DNA of 35,287 bases from a virus. The notes below the pieces were generated by a model. The model searched no databases, was not told the origin of the DNA, and worked only from the letters and a program-made list of their open reading frames with translations. Within the stretch, counting starts at the first letter, position 1, and every line of letters begins with the position of its first letter. Where the stretch lies: IMG/VR virus record IMGVR_UViG_3300023087_000058, positions 1-35,287 of that record. The stretch is one strand, 5' to 3'. Position numbers and translations under genes: made by a program. Below are positions 8,109 through 17,183 of the stretch, piece by piece.

Positions 8109-11084
8109 ATGGCAACGGAACTTACAAGTACAACGTTTTTAAGTGATTATAATGACGACTATAGAGATAGCGATCATTATCACCGTATCCTTTTTAACAG
8201 TGGTAGAGCTCTTCAAGCAAGAGAATTAACTCAATCACAAACAATTATTCAAGAAGAATTAGGAAGACTTGCGCAATTCATTGTAAATGAAGGCGCTATC
8301 TTTAACAATAATGGTAATCTAGCTTCTGGACCAAATGCTTTTGCTTACACCTATGTAAAAGTAAATTCACTTCCAACAGGTTATGCTTCTCTTGTCAATA
8401 CTACAATTAATGATGGTGATTTATCTGCTACTGTAAAAGCTATTATCCCAGCAACTGGTGGAGACCCTGACACTATCATGGTCAAAATGACATCAGGCCA
8501 AGCTGGTGGTTCAACACCTGGAGCAGATACTGCACAAGTAAAACTATTTACTGCTGGTTCTACACTCTCAACAGACCTTGGTAATATTACCGTTCAATCA
8601 GTAAGTGATGCCGTAGGTCGTGGTTCTGTAGTTCAAGTTCCTGCGTTTGACACATATGCAGGTGGACACCTAGTATCAGTTGAAGCGCAAACGCTTGTAA
8701 TTGATAAGTACGATCCAAAGCCATCAACGGTTATTGGTTTTGTATTATCTGAACAAATCATCACAACCGCAGACAACATTGCTTTATATGATAATTCAGG
8801 TTCAACACCTAACCTTACATCTCCTGGTGCTGATCGTTTAAAGATTACATTGACTTTAACAAAAGAAGAAGATGTTCCAGCCGGAAAAACTTTCTATGAA
8901 GTTTACAAAATTGTAAATGGTATAGCCACACTAATTAAAACACCTGATAAAGTTTTGTCTAGACTTGGTGATATTGTAGCAAATAGAACACAATCAATTA
9001 CAGGTAACTTTATTGAGTATGGCGGCAGTGGTAAAGGCAACTTTGGCGTAGCAGTTTATAAAGACAGTGCTGATGATGATTATTTAACATTAAGAGTTGA
9101 TGGTGGTGTTGCTTTCATAAGTGGACACAGAATTGAAAGAGACGCTATACCTCCTCGTAGAATTCAAAAACCAAGATCAGAAGCAAATTTTATAACTACA
9201 GAAACGAACGTGTTTGGTAATGCTAGATATGGTAACTATTTCTTAGCAGATAGCGCTAAAGGTTTGCTAGGATATATGAATGACTATACTGAAGTTGTTC
9301 TATGGAATGCTCTAGGATCTTCTGGCGATAGTGTAGGTAATGCTAGAATTCGCCATATTGATGAATTTGATAATGATTATAGAATCCATGTATTTGACGT
9401 AACATTAAGTGATAGTTATGGTTTAAATGATGTTAGAAGTATTGGTATTGATTCTGTAAATACGGCTGATTTGAAAGCAGTAAGTGGCAATTTTGAATTG
9501 TTTGATAGAGCTGGTAATACTCTATTATTTGATATTGGTGATAGAGAAAGAATCAACGAAATTTCTAATATCACTACTGTTGTAGGTAAAATTTTTACTG
9601 ATACAACAAATGCAGATGGTGATGGAACGATTTCAACTGGAAATCCTTCTGTAACTTTTGCTGATGTTGAACAATGGATTGTGCAAGTAGACAGTAGTGG
9701 TGAACTTTTAACAGAAGTATCTGTTTCTTCTGGTGGTTCTGGATCCGATGCAGCAACAATCGCTAATCTTCCTGCAACTTCGGCTGTGACAGTGCTAGCA
9801 TATGAAAATGCTACTCTCACTCGTAAGACTAAAACTCTAAAACCATCTGCAAGCACATGGGAAGAAGAGTCTGGTTTATCACTAACAAATAATGAATTTA
9901 CTCTATCCAAAGTAGACATTTATAAATTTAATTCTGTTGTTGATGACGATACTGGACAAGATATTACATACAAATTCTTGTTTGATAATGGACAAAGAGA
10001 TAACTTCTATCAGGCTGGCTCTGGTAAACTAAAATCTGGTGCTACTGCGCCATCTGGTACAGTGACTGTGCAGTATCAATATTTTCAACATAGCACCCCA
10101 GGATCTGGATCAACTGGTTACTTTGGTGGTAAAGCATCTTATCCTGATGTTGAATATGATAAAGTTCCATATTACAGAGCATCAACTGGTGAAGTTTATA
10201 GTCTAAATGATGTTATTGATATGAGACCAATTCAGAATCCATCGACTGGAGAATACTCTGGTGGAATATCTAGAATTGAAAGATTGCCGAGGAATGGTGA
10301 TACACTTACAATTGGAACATTAAAATCTTGGAATTATAGGACTGATCTTGTTACCTTAACTCAAAATGGTACAGTTGGATATTATGTTGGAACTGGATCA
10401 AAAAGTGGAGGTGTAGATGATGTTCCAGTCGTAAGTCCAACTGACATGCCCCTCGCAAAAATAATTCTAAATCCATATACTATAGATGAATATGATCTTA
10501 CGATTAGTATGTATAATAATCGCGGATATAAAATGTCTGATATCCGTAAACTGGATCAACGGATTGGAAACGTAGAAAGAATTTCAGCTTTAACATTGAC
10601 AGAAATGTCTTTGTCCGCATTAGAAGTATTTGATCCTGAAACTGGAACGACACTAAGACAGACACAAGGCGTAACAGGCGATGGATTTAGAGCTTACAAT
10701 CAAACATACATAGATGATCCGGATAATAGATCTAGAATTATTAGACTTGGTGGGGAAGATAATAGGCTTGGCCCTCTTACTTATGTTAAAGCTGTTGGGT
10801 TAACATACGATTCAGATTTATCAACAGGTACTGTTCTAAAAGGTAATACAATTTGGCCAGTATATACTGAAGTAGTATCTGTAAATCAAGACAAAGCAAC
10901 AAGAATTGAAAACGTTAATCAGTTTGAGATTGCTCAAAGTATTGGTTCTGGTGTTTTGATTCCAGAGCAAGATTTGTGGACTGAACGTAAGAAAGTATCT
11001 AAATCTTTCAACCCAGCAAGTAAAACTTCACTGATTGACGAAGGTGCTATTTTGAGCACTATGGCCGATCCAGAACCTAAGTGA
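8109..11084 (+). CDS. Large virion structural protein with DUF4815 domain
   Basis: The protein has 991 residues. The N-terminus shows the DUF4815 hallmark of marine T4-like phages: YNDDYRDSDHYHRILFNSGR, ALQARELTQSQTIIQEELGR and NEGAIF (residues about 14-65). Beta-rich domains follow (VDGGVAFISGHRIERDAIPP at about 330), as do Gly/Ser-rich segments. A helical stretch near residues 800-830 (MYNNRGYKMSDIRKLDQRIG, NVERISALTLTEMSLSAL) looks like a trimeric coiled coil. The C-terminus is charged and ends without an obvious domain. In relatives the equivalent protein often continues into the domains found here in the next two ORFs. It probably forms part of the outer baseplate or proximal fibre; a biochemical role is not established. 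RBS is weak (AAGGG at 8098-8102). Confidence 0.82.
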   Translation: MATELTSTTFLSDYNDDYRDSDHYHRILFNSGRALQARELTQSQTIIQEELGRLAQFIVNEGAIFNNNGNLASGPNAFAYTYVKVNSLPTGYASLVNTTINDGDLSATVKAIIPATGGDPDTIMVKMTSGQAGGSTPGADTAQVKLFTAGSTLSTDLGNITVQSVSDAVGRGSVVQVPAFDTYAGGHLVSVEAQTLVIDKYDPKPSTVIGFVLSEQIITTADNIALYDNSGSTPNLTSPGADRLKITLTLTKEEDVPAGKTFYEVYKIVNGIATLIKTPDKVLSRLGDIVANRTQSITGNFIEYGGSGKGNFGVAVYKDSADDDYLTLRVDGGVAFISGHRIERDAIPPRRIQKPRSEANFITTETNVFGNARYGNYFLADSAKGLLGYMNDYTEVVLWNALGSSGDSVGNARIRHIDEFDNDYRIHVFDVTLSDSYGLNDVRSIGIDSVNTADLKAVSGNFELFDRAGNTLLFDIGDRERINEISNITTVVGKIFTDTTNADGDGTISTGNPSVTFADVEQWIVQVDSSGELLTEVSVSSGGSGSDAATIANLPATSAVTVLAYENATLTRKTKTLKPSASTWEEESGLSLTNNEFTLSKVDIYKFNSVVDDDTGQDITYKFLFDNGQRDNFYQAGSGKLKSGATAPSGTVTVQYQYFQHSTPGSGSTGYFGGKASYPDVEYDKVPYYRASTGEVYSLNDVIDMRPIQNPSTGEYSGGISRIERLPRNGDTLTIGTLKSWNYRTDLVTLTQNGTVGYYVGTGSKSGGVDDVPVVSPTDMPLAKIILNPYTIDEYDLTISMYNNRGYKMSDIRKLDQRIGNVERISALTLTEMSLSALEVFDPETGTTLRQTQGVTGDGFRAYNQTYIDDPDNRSRIIRLGGEDNRLGPLTYVKAVGLTYDSDLSTGTVLKGNTIWPVYTEVVSVNQDKATRIENVNQFEIAQSIGSGVLIPEQDLWTERKKVSKSFNPASKTSLIDEGAILSTMADPEPK

Positions 11085-11104
11085 TGAGATTATAGAGGAA
11101 AAAC

Positions 11105-11902
11105 ATGGCACTAGTAGCAGTAACCACTTATGAAGACGTAGAAGTAGAAATTTCGGGGTCATACACAGGGACGAAGACCGCCTCCGCCACTGGTCAGAGA
11201 ACTTCTGGTTATGAGCTTATTACTGTTCAAAGACCAAAAATTATTTACTTTGAATTTGAAGGTTTAAGACCTAATATTGCTCATTGGATTTTCTTTGATT
11301 CAAGAGATGTAACTGGATATTGTAATACTTCATATAGTCTAGATGATTATAATACTTCCAGTAAAAATTCATCTTTTAGAGAACCTGGTGAAAGATATTT
11401 AAATGAAACTGGCTTTCCTACAGAGTTAGGTGGTCCAACTGGTACTCCTTTATATTCTGATTCAGAAGGTAAGTTAAATGGTTTCTTTTATATCCAAAGT
11501 AATGAAACATTAAATTTCCCAACATCAGCAAATGGATTAAATTTTATTGCAATTGATATATCTACTATCAATAGAGATGATGCATTGTCTTATGCTGCTA
11601 CAAAATTCTATAGTGCTGGGCAATTTGAATATTGGTATAGCTACACATATTACTATACTTATACATACACGTATCACTATAGCTATACTACAATTGAGCA
11701 AAAAGAATACACGTATTACGAAGAAGTTCCTGATGTTGTACCTACATCCTATAGTGGTGGTGGAGATGGTGGTGGTGACTTCTCAGCGACGCCTTATTCT
11801 TCGTATTCGTACTATAGCCCTGATAAAGGTTACACAGTTGTAAATTCATATGATCCGGGTGATGCACCATCCGACGCCAGCTGGGGTGGCTGGTGGTGGT
11901 AG
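11105..11902 (+). CDS. Small structural protein with Tyr-rich, Gly-rich and Trp-ended tail
   Basis: The protein has 265 residues and no full-length match that I recognise. Residues 40-160 contain a motif seen inside giant tail proteins of marine T4-like phages: RPKIIYFEFEGLRPNIAHWI, FFDSRDVTGYC, then SEGKLNGFFYIQSNETLNFP. This reads as a beta-sandwich adaptor. Residues about 176-212 are extremely aromatic, alternating Tyr with Ser/Thr (YWYSYTYYYTYTYTYHYSYT). A Gly-rich stretch (SGGGDGGGDF) and a second Ser/Tyr stretch follow, and the protein ends GGWWW at the stop. The RBS AGAGGA is well placed at 11092-11097. Between the DUF4815 ORF and the jelly-roll ORF it probably forms one assembly with them. 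The tail could be an adhesive or a self-associating element; this is inference. Confidence 0.7.
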   Translation: MALVAVTTYEDVEVEISGSYTGTKTASATGQRTSGYELITVQRPKIIYFEFEGLRPNIAHWIFFDSRDVTGYCNTSYSLDDYNTSSKNSSFREPGERYLNETGFPTELGGPTGTPLYSDSEGKLNGFFYIQSNETLNFPTSANGLNFIAIDISTINRDDALSYAATKFYSAGQFEYWYSYTYYYTYTYTYHYSYTTIEQKEYTYYEEVPDVVPTSYSGGGDGGGDFSATPYSSYSYYSPDKGYTVVNSYDPGDAPSDASWGGWWW

Positions 11903-11931
11903 AAACAGCTACGTATTAATAAGGAAAACTA

Positions 11932-13602
11932 ATGGCAAGTTTATTACAACTAACTGAACAACAAAATCCAGCGGCTCAAACATTTATTGTTGACCAAGAT
12001 CAGGTATTAACTGGTGTTGGATTGTACTTCGCCAAAGCCGAAGGCAATTTTCCTATTACAATAGAATTAAGACCGACTGGTGAATCTGGTGCTCCTTCAG
12101 CAAAAAGATTTATTCCTGGAACTCGTGTAACTGCTTCAGCTTCGGCAGTGGCAGCGGTAGCTGATCCAAATACATTTAGTTCGGCTAGAGAATATAAGTT
12201 TACATTCCGCGAACCAGTCTTTATCCCTGGAAATAGCTTACTTGCTGTTTGTATATACACCGCAGCACCAGTTGGAAATTATCAATTCTATACAGCAGTA
12301 AATGGAGATCTTGTTTGGGGAAATACAACTAAGAGATATTCAGCTCCAACAGAAACGGCTGATGGTGGTTTTTATTCTTCATCAAATGGTACAACTTGGC
12401 AAGCAGATAACAATAAAGACTTAGCATTTAAAATTTATAAGGCACAATTTACAAAAAATTATGTGCACAGAGCAAAAATTATTGCAAATAATCCGCCAAT
12501 GAAAGCTCTTACTGAGATCACGGAGTATGATGATCCAGCAAGATACACATTTGATCCTTTGGTGTTCACCTCTGGCGCAGATTCAATTGGAGTAATTCAC
12601 CCAGCTCATGGTTTCCAAGTAGGAGATAAAGTTGTACTTGAGCCAACTGGTACAGACTTTGACTCTTCATCTACGGCGTTTGGTGTGTCAGGTTCTAGTA
12701 TTTTTGGAACGCGTACAATTACAAAAGTAGATCCATTTGGCTACAATATTGCTATTGATTCAGCTTCCGATTCTACTGGTAGAGCTGGAGGCTTAAATCT
12801 AATTGCATCACAACAAATCAACTTAGATCAATATAAATTAGATATTCCTTATATTTCGCCACCTGACACAATTATTAGAGCAAAAGGTAATTTCACAACC
12901 ACAAAAGGTTATGCAGGATCCGAAACAGCATATAATTCTCAAAACGGTGTAAAGATGAAACTTAATCGTTTAACGAGACTTCCTGCTCCTATGATCGTTG
13001 CTTCAAAAGAACAGGAAACATTAAGACTTTCTGGTAATAACTCTACAGAATTTGAAGTTCAATTGGATACAAATAATGTTAACGTTGCTCCTCACTTTAA
13101 TATTAATAGCTCAAGACTAAGTGCCGAACATTACTTTGTTGATTATCAAGATTCAGCAAGTACGACAAATAGAAACTTAATTACAACTATCCCATTTGTT
13201 CCAGAAACATCTCCTGATGGTGGTACTACAGCAAGTAAACATATTACTGTACCATATTATCTATTCTATGCTTCAACATCAATCGTTGTTCTAGTTGATG
13301 CAATTAAACCAGCTGGAGCAGATTTCTCGGTCTGGTATAGAACAAAATCAGCTGATGATTCTACAAAATTAAGAGATAAAAATTGGGTTGAGTTTAGTAA
13401 AAATACAAGAAATTCGCTTGCTGGTGGTGGACTTTATTCAGAAATTGGATCTAATGAAGATGTGTTAAGTATGAGAGAATATGAATTCTCTGTATTTAAT
13501 CTTCCAGCATTTAATGAATATCAAATTAAAATTACATTCAACACAACTCGTCAGACATATCCTCCGGCGTTTGAAAACCTTAGAACAATTGCAACTGTAT
13601 AA
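11932..13602 (+). CDS. Virion structural protein, jelly-roll-like adhesin/fibre-base family
   Basis: The protein has 556 residues. The N-terminal domain (NPAAQTFIVDQDQVLTGVGL, YFAKAEGNFPITIELRPTGE ... FTFREPVFIPGNSLLAVCIY ... TTWQADNNKDLAFKIYKAQF, residues about 10-180) is a beta-sandwich known as the C-terminal part of giant structural proteins in cyanophages and pelagiphages. Around residues 215-290 sits an HG-x-x-x-G beta module (VIHPAHGFQVGDKVVLEPTG) also present three times in the 981-residue protein near the window end. The rest is beta-rich and ends with FNEYQIKITFNTTRQTYPPA. RBS AAGGA at 11921-11925. The three ORFs from 8109 are probably subunits of one structure; start choice is clear. 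Confidence 0.78.
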   Translation: MASLLQLTEQQNPAAQTFIVDQDQVLTGVGLYFAKAEGNFPITIELRPTGESGAPSAKRFIPGTRVTASASAVAAVADPNTFSSAREYKFTFREPVFIPGNSLLAVCIYTAAPVGNYQFYTAVNGDLVWGNTTKRYSAPTETADGGFYSSSNGTTWQADNNKDLAFKIYKAQFTKNYVHRAKIIANNPPMKALTEITEYDDPARYTFDPLVFTSGADSIGVIHPAHGFQVGDKVVLEPTGTDFDSSSTAFGVSGSSIFGTRTITKVDPFGYNIAIDSASDSTGRAGGLNLIASQQINLDQYKLDIPYISPPDTIIRAKGNFTTTKGYAGSETAYNSQNGVKMKLNRLTRLPAPMIVASKEQETLRLSGNNSTEFEVQLDTNNVNVAPHFNINSSRLSAEHYFVDYQDSASTTNRNLITTIPFVPETSPDGGTTASKHITVPYYLFYASTSIVVLVDAIKPAGADFSVWYRTKSADDSTKLRDKNWVEFSKNTRNSLAGGGLYSEIGSNEDVLSMREYEFSVFNLPAFNEYQIKITFNTTRQTYPPAFENLRTIATV

Positions 13603-13604
13603 AC

Positions 13605-13823
13605 ATGGACACTCGTTTTATACCCATAAAGGATCATCCAGACTTGGTGAGAGATACGAAAACTAACGCAGTTCTGAATATAAATAAGAATAAACATAGA
13701 ACTAACGTTAGAATGTTGGAAGCGAAAAGACAAGAACGTGAAGAGATTGAACAATTAAAATCTGATGTTAGTGATATAAAATTTATGTTGCAGAAATTAT
13801 TAGAGAACGGTACAAATGGCTAA
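13605..13823 (+). CDS. Small charged coiled-coil protein (unknown function)
   Basis: The protein has 72 residues and begins two bases after the preceding stop, without a strong ribosome site, so it is probably translationally coupled. The N-terminus KDHPDLVRDTKTNAVLNINK resembles short proteins of marine T4-like phages that start with HPDLVRD and a conserved Asn-Lys turn. The second half (EAKRQEREEIEQLKSDVSDI, then KFMLQKLL) is a heptad coiled coil. Its 3' end overlaps the following fibre gene by eight bases. The coding frame contains an exact late-promoter octamer. A role as an assembly factor or small connector is possible, but nothing in the sequence proves it. Confidence 0.75.
   Translation: MDTRFIPIKDHPDLVRDTKTNAVLNINKNKHRTNVRMLEAKRQEREEIEQLKSDVSDIKFMLQKLLENGTNG
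13679..13686 (+). promoter_or_regulatory. T4-type late promoter octamer before the S74 fibre gene
   Basis: Exact TATAAATA inside the 72-residue ORF, 137 nt before the ATG at 13816. It would give the 1121-residue fibre and the propeller genes their own late start point. Confidence 0.6.
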
Positions 13824-16800
13824 TTCGAAAATACCTAACGTTGATATAAACGATACCCTCAATACCCAACGATTGAGATTTAATCAATTGTTAGATTCGG
13901 TTGGAGATGTATCTACTCTCACAACAACTGGAACTGATGTTGCTTCTGCAATTAACGAAATGGATGCAGAACTTGGTACCATTACTGCTGTTGCTATGGG
14001 TACTTCGGCATCAACTGTAGGTGGAGCAATCGCAGAACTTGATGGTTTATTAGATTCCATAAGTGATACACAGCTTACGACTCCAATTATAAACACAACT
14101 ACTGCTGATGTTTCAGGTAGTTTAACTGTAGACGGTTTAATTACAGCCAGAGCAAATGTTGTAATCGGTAATTCTGCTGGAGATCAGCTATACCTGAATT
14201 CATCTATTAATACTAATGTTGTTCCATATACTGACAACGCGTTTGATCTTGGTAGCACATCAAAAGAGTGGAGAGATCTATATATTGATGGTACAGCATT
14301 TGTAGATAACCTTGAAGCAGATTCAGCTACTATTCTTGCTAATTTAGACGTTCAAGGAGTTACATCATTGGACTCAGCCATCATAGATGGCCCGCTGGAT
14401 GTCAATAATATTGCAACACTAGATTCTGCAAATATTACGACTTTGGATGTTTCTGGTGTCACTACGATGAACACAGTGACTGTTTCTGGCGCATCTACCT
14501 TTAACGAAGACGTAACAATATCAAAGAGTTTGACAGTTGATTCTGATTTTACAGTTTCAGGTACATTTATTGTTCAAGGTGAACAAAAGACCGAAGCTCA
14601 ATATATTTTCTTGCTAGATGGAACTGAAGGTTCTCCATCACAAAATGCTGGCCTTGTTGTAGATCGTGGGAGTGCTGATAGTGCTATTCTACAATGGAAT
14701 GAAACTGGAGACTATTGGGAAGCAGGTTCTGGTTCAGACTTTAAACAACTTGCAAGACAAGATGATTCAGCAACATTTACAAATGTTTATATTCCTACTG
14801 CTGATATTACAAACCTTGATGCAGACTCTGCAAGCATTACGACAGCAACAATCGTAACATCAAATGAGAATACTGCAAATATCCAAAACTTAGTTACATC
14901 TAACTCAGCAATATTCAACAATGATATTGTCATTAGAGATAGTGCTTATGTTACTGGTAATCTAGTTCTTGGATCAGCTCTTAAAGCTGATAATGTTGAG
15001 CCAGTTGGATCCACTGTACAATTTACTGGAACAACAGCATTTAAATCAGCCTCAGGCCATAATGGTTTACAAATCACTTCCAATGATTCCAATGCATTTG
15101 TAAGTCTTGTTGATACTAATGAAAAACTAAATATTCAAGCAGATAGTACATATATTTCTGGTGATGTGTTTGTTCAAGGCACAGGTCCAATTAGAACTGC
15201 TGGACACCAAATTATATTTGATGCTGATAATACTGGTTCTCCACCGACGACTATGAGAGCTGGTATTACAGTTGAAAGAGGATCAAGTGCAAATAAAAGT
15301 TTGGTTTGGGATGAACAAAATGATTATTGGGACTTTGGTACTGGAGATGATGTAAGAGCTGGAGAATTTAGATCTAATACTTTCAGAGGTATTTCTGGAA
15401 ATATGTCCATTATTTCAGAAACTTCTGGAGATATTACTCTAGACGCAGCGGATGATATTTTCTTAAAGCCAACTGGTGATAACGTATATATGCAAGGCGT
15501 AACCAGTGGAGAACAAATTACATTTACTTTAGACGCGTCAAGTCAAACTATTTCAGCAAGCGATAGATTAATTCTAGCTTCAGGAACGAGTGAAGTGCGA
15601 ATATCTGGCGCCGAGCTTAATATGAACAACAACGCGATTTCTAATCTTGCAACGCCAGATTCAGACAATGATGCTGCTACAAAAGCATATGTTGATACAA
15701 ATGTCGGTGCACTAGCAACTACAACTGATATTGCTGGTGATACGGGTACTGATACAATTACTATTGGAACTGATACACTTACATTTACTGGTGGATCAGG
15801 AATCACAACTGCAGTTACAGATAATACATTAACAATTAATGGCTTTGATTCTGCTGGTATTCAAGTTCTTCTTGATTCTGCTTTTGCAAATGCAGATACA
15901 ATCTCATCAGGTTATTCTCTTAATACAAGAACACCATCTGGTAAAACTAGTAATGATCTTGTACTTGACGCATATAGAGTATTGTTAAATCTTGATTCAA
16001 CCAATGGTCGTTTAGATTTTTATGCTGATGGCGAAATAGTTGGTGGAATCGAAACAGGCCCAGGTTCGACTGCTTTTAATTGGTATTCTGCAAATGGTGA
16101 TATACAATTGTTATCTTCTGATGGCATAATTGTGGATGCGTTTGGTGGAACAGTTGATATTACTTCTGGAAGCGGAGATATTACATTAACAGCCGATAGT
16201 GCTGTAAATCTTGTGCTACCTACCAATAACAATTCTCTTAATCTTTTGCGAAATACTACACAAAAGACAATGGAATTAATTCCAAATGTAGCGGCTAATC
16301 GATTCTTTTCTGGAATGGCCGGCAACTCCCCAGCCATCGCAGCTCACGGCGATTTTAAATTTTATGTAGATGATGGATATTCTGCGTTTGCTGGATTTAA
16401 TCTTTACTCTGAAGGCAGCATTTACTTTCAAGGTCTGGGCGGAAGCGCACTTGGCTCTGGGACCATGACATTCTCCCACCCTGGTCAAGTGAGCTTAACA
16501 TCATCTTCGAGTAAAGTTCAAATTACATCGGGCAGCACTTCTGATATAGATCTAGATGCTGGTGATGATATTATTCTAGATCATGGCGCTGGGCCCACAG
16601 ATGGTGTCTTGATACAATCTTCAGGATCTACGAACCTTGGAATATATTCTGATTTCGCCGGTGGTATTTTAATGCAAGGTGATCCCGATGTGGCGGGATC
16701 ACCGTTTATCATAGAAAACTCTACTGGCGAATTTCAATTTGTATCAGGCGAAAGTTTAATAGAATTTCAAGATTCCGCGCAGGCGACGGTGGCGAAATGG

Positions 16801-17181
16801 GATTATTCTAGTAGGGATCTAAAACTTTATGTTGGAGTACCACAAACCCTTAACTCTACATGGTCAGGCGATGACTTAACAGTTCAAGGTGATGTTACTT
16901 CTATCTCGGATGTACGTACAAAAGAAAATATCCAAGATATTGAAAATGGCCTATCTCTTGTTGAAACACTAAGAGGTGTATGGTATCATAAGATTGGTGA
17001 AGAAGATAGAAAAGTTGGTGTGATTGCTCAAGAGGTAGAGGAAGTTCTACCTGAAGTTGTAAAAACAGACGCAGAAGGAATGAAATCAGTTGATTACGGT
17101 AAAATGGTGGGTGTTTTGATTGAAGCGATTAAAGAACTTAAATCCGAAGTAGATGAGTTAAAAACAAGACTTGGAGACTAA
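13816..17181 (+). CDS. Tail fibre with C-terminal S74 intramolecular chaperone
   Basis: The protein has 1121 residues. The N-terminal 100 residues contain helical attachment repeats (TDVASAINEMDAELGTI, SASTVGGAIAELDGLLDSIS). A long beta shaft follows, with motifs common to marine phage fibres: DLGSTSKEWRDLYIDGT (about 143) and two copies of an x-V-x-RGS-x-x-WNE-x-x-D-Y-W module (about 275-300 and 490-515). SDNDAATKAYVDT occurs at about 615. Residues about 830-1000 are Gly/Ser-rich and probably the receptor-facing tip. Their DNA is visibly more GC-rich and includes a perfect hairpin. The end is a peptidase S74 chaperone: SDVRTKENIQDIENGLSLVE starts at Ser1031, the expected self-cleavage residue, then KVGVIAQEVEEVLPEVV and a terminal coiled coil. 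Cleavage would release about 91 residues after trimerisation. Three FG-GAP genes follow. Confidence 0.85.
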   Translation: MANSKIPNVDINDTLNTQRLRFNQLLDSVGDVSTLTTTGTDVASAINEMDAELGTITAVAMGTSASTVGGAIAELDGLLDSISDTQLTTPIINTTTADVSGSLTVDGLITARANVVIGNSAGDQLYLNSSINTNVVPYTDNAFDLGSTSKEWRDLYIDGTAFVDNLEADSATILANLDVQGVTSLDSAIIDGPLDVNNIATLDSANITTLDVSGVTTMNTVTVSGASTFNEDVTISKSLTVDSDFTVSGTFIVQGEQKTEAQYIFLLDGTEGSPSQNAGLVVDRGSADSAILQWNETGDYWEAGSGSDFKQLARQDDSATFTNVYIPTADITNLDADSASITTATIVTSNENTANIQNLVTSNSAIFNNDIVIRDSAYVTGNLVLGSALKADNVEPVGSTVQFTGTTAFKSASGHNGLQITSNDSNAFVSLVDTNEKLNIQADSTYISGDVFVQGTGPIRTAGHQIIFDADNTGSPPTTMRAGITVERGSSANKSLVWDEQNDYWDFGTGDDVRAGEFRSNTFRGISGNMSIISETSGDITLDAADDIFLKPTGDNVYMQGVTSGEQITFTLDASSQTISASDRLILASGTSEVRISGAELNMNNNAISNLATPDSDNDAATKAYVDTNVGALATTTDIAGDTGTDTITIGTDTLTFTGGSGITTAVTDNTLTINGFDSAGIQVLLDSAFANADTISSGYSLNTRTPSGKTSNDLVLDAYRVLLNLDSTNGRLDFYADGEIVGGIETGPGSTAFNWYSANGDIQLLSSDGIIVDAFGGTVDITSGSGDITLTADSAVNLVLPTNNNSLNLLRNTTQKTMELIPNVAANRFFSGMAGNSPAIAAHGDFKFYVDDGYSAFAGFNLYSEGSIYFQGLGGSALGSGTMTFSHPGQVSLTSSSSKVQITSGSTSDIDLDAGDDIILDHGAGPTDGVLIQSSGSTNLGIYSDFAGGILMQGDPDVAGSPFIIENSTGEFQFVSGESLIEFQDSAQATVAKWDYSSRDLKLYVGVPQTLNSTWSGDDLTVQGDVTSISDVRTKENIQDIENGLSLVETLRGVWYHKIGEEDRKVGVIAQEVEEVLPEVVKTDAEGMKSVDYGKMVGVLIEAIKELKSEVDELKTRLGD
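16678..16703 (+). other. Perfect GC-rich hairpin inside the fibre tip coding region
   Basis: A 10-base arm (GGTGATCCCG), a six-base loop (ATGTGG) and the exact complementary arm (CGGGATCACC) occur within codons for GDPDVAGSPF. It is not followed by a T-run, so it is not a standard terminator. Confidence 0.7.
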
Positions 17182-17183
17182 AC

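Noticed and set aside
11085-11104. Frameshift or sequencing error joining the DUF4815 ORF to the next ORF
   Set aside because: The ORF ends with a natural charged C-terminus, and the next has a well-spaced AGAGGA site and its own ATG; the spacer does not read through in another frame.
11547-11843. 98-codon + strand ORF overlapping the Tyr-rich tail
   Set aside because: It is the shifted-frame reading of the Tyr codon repeat (Ile/Thr-rich), with no start signal.
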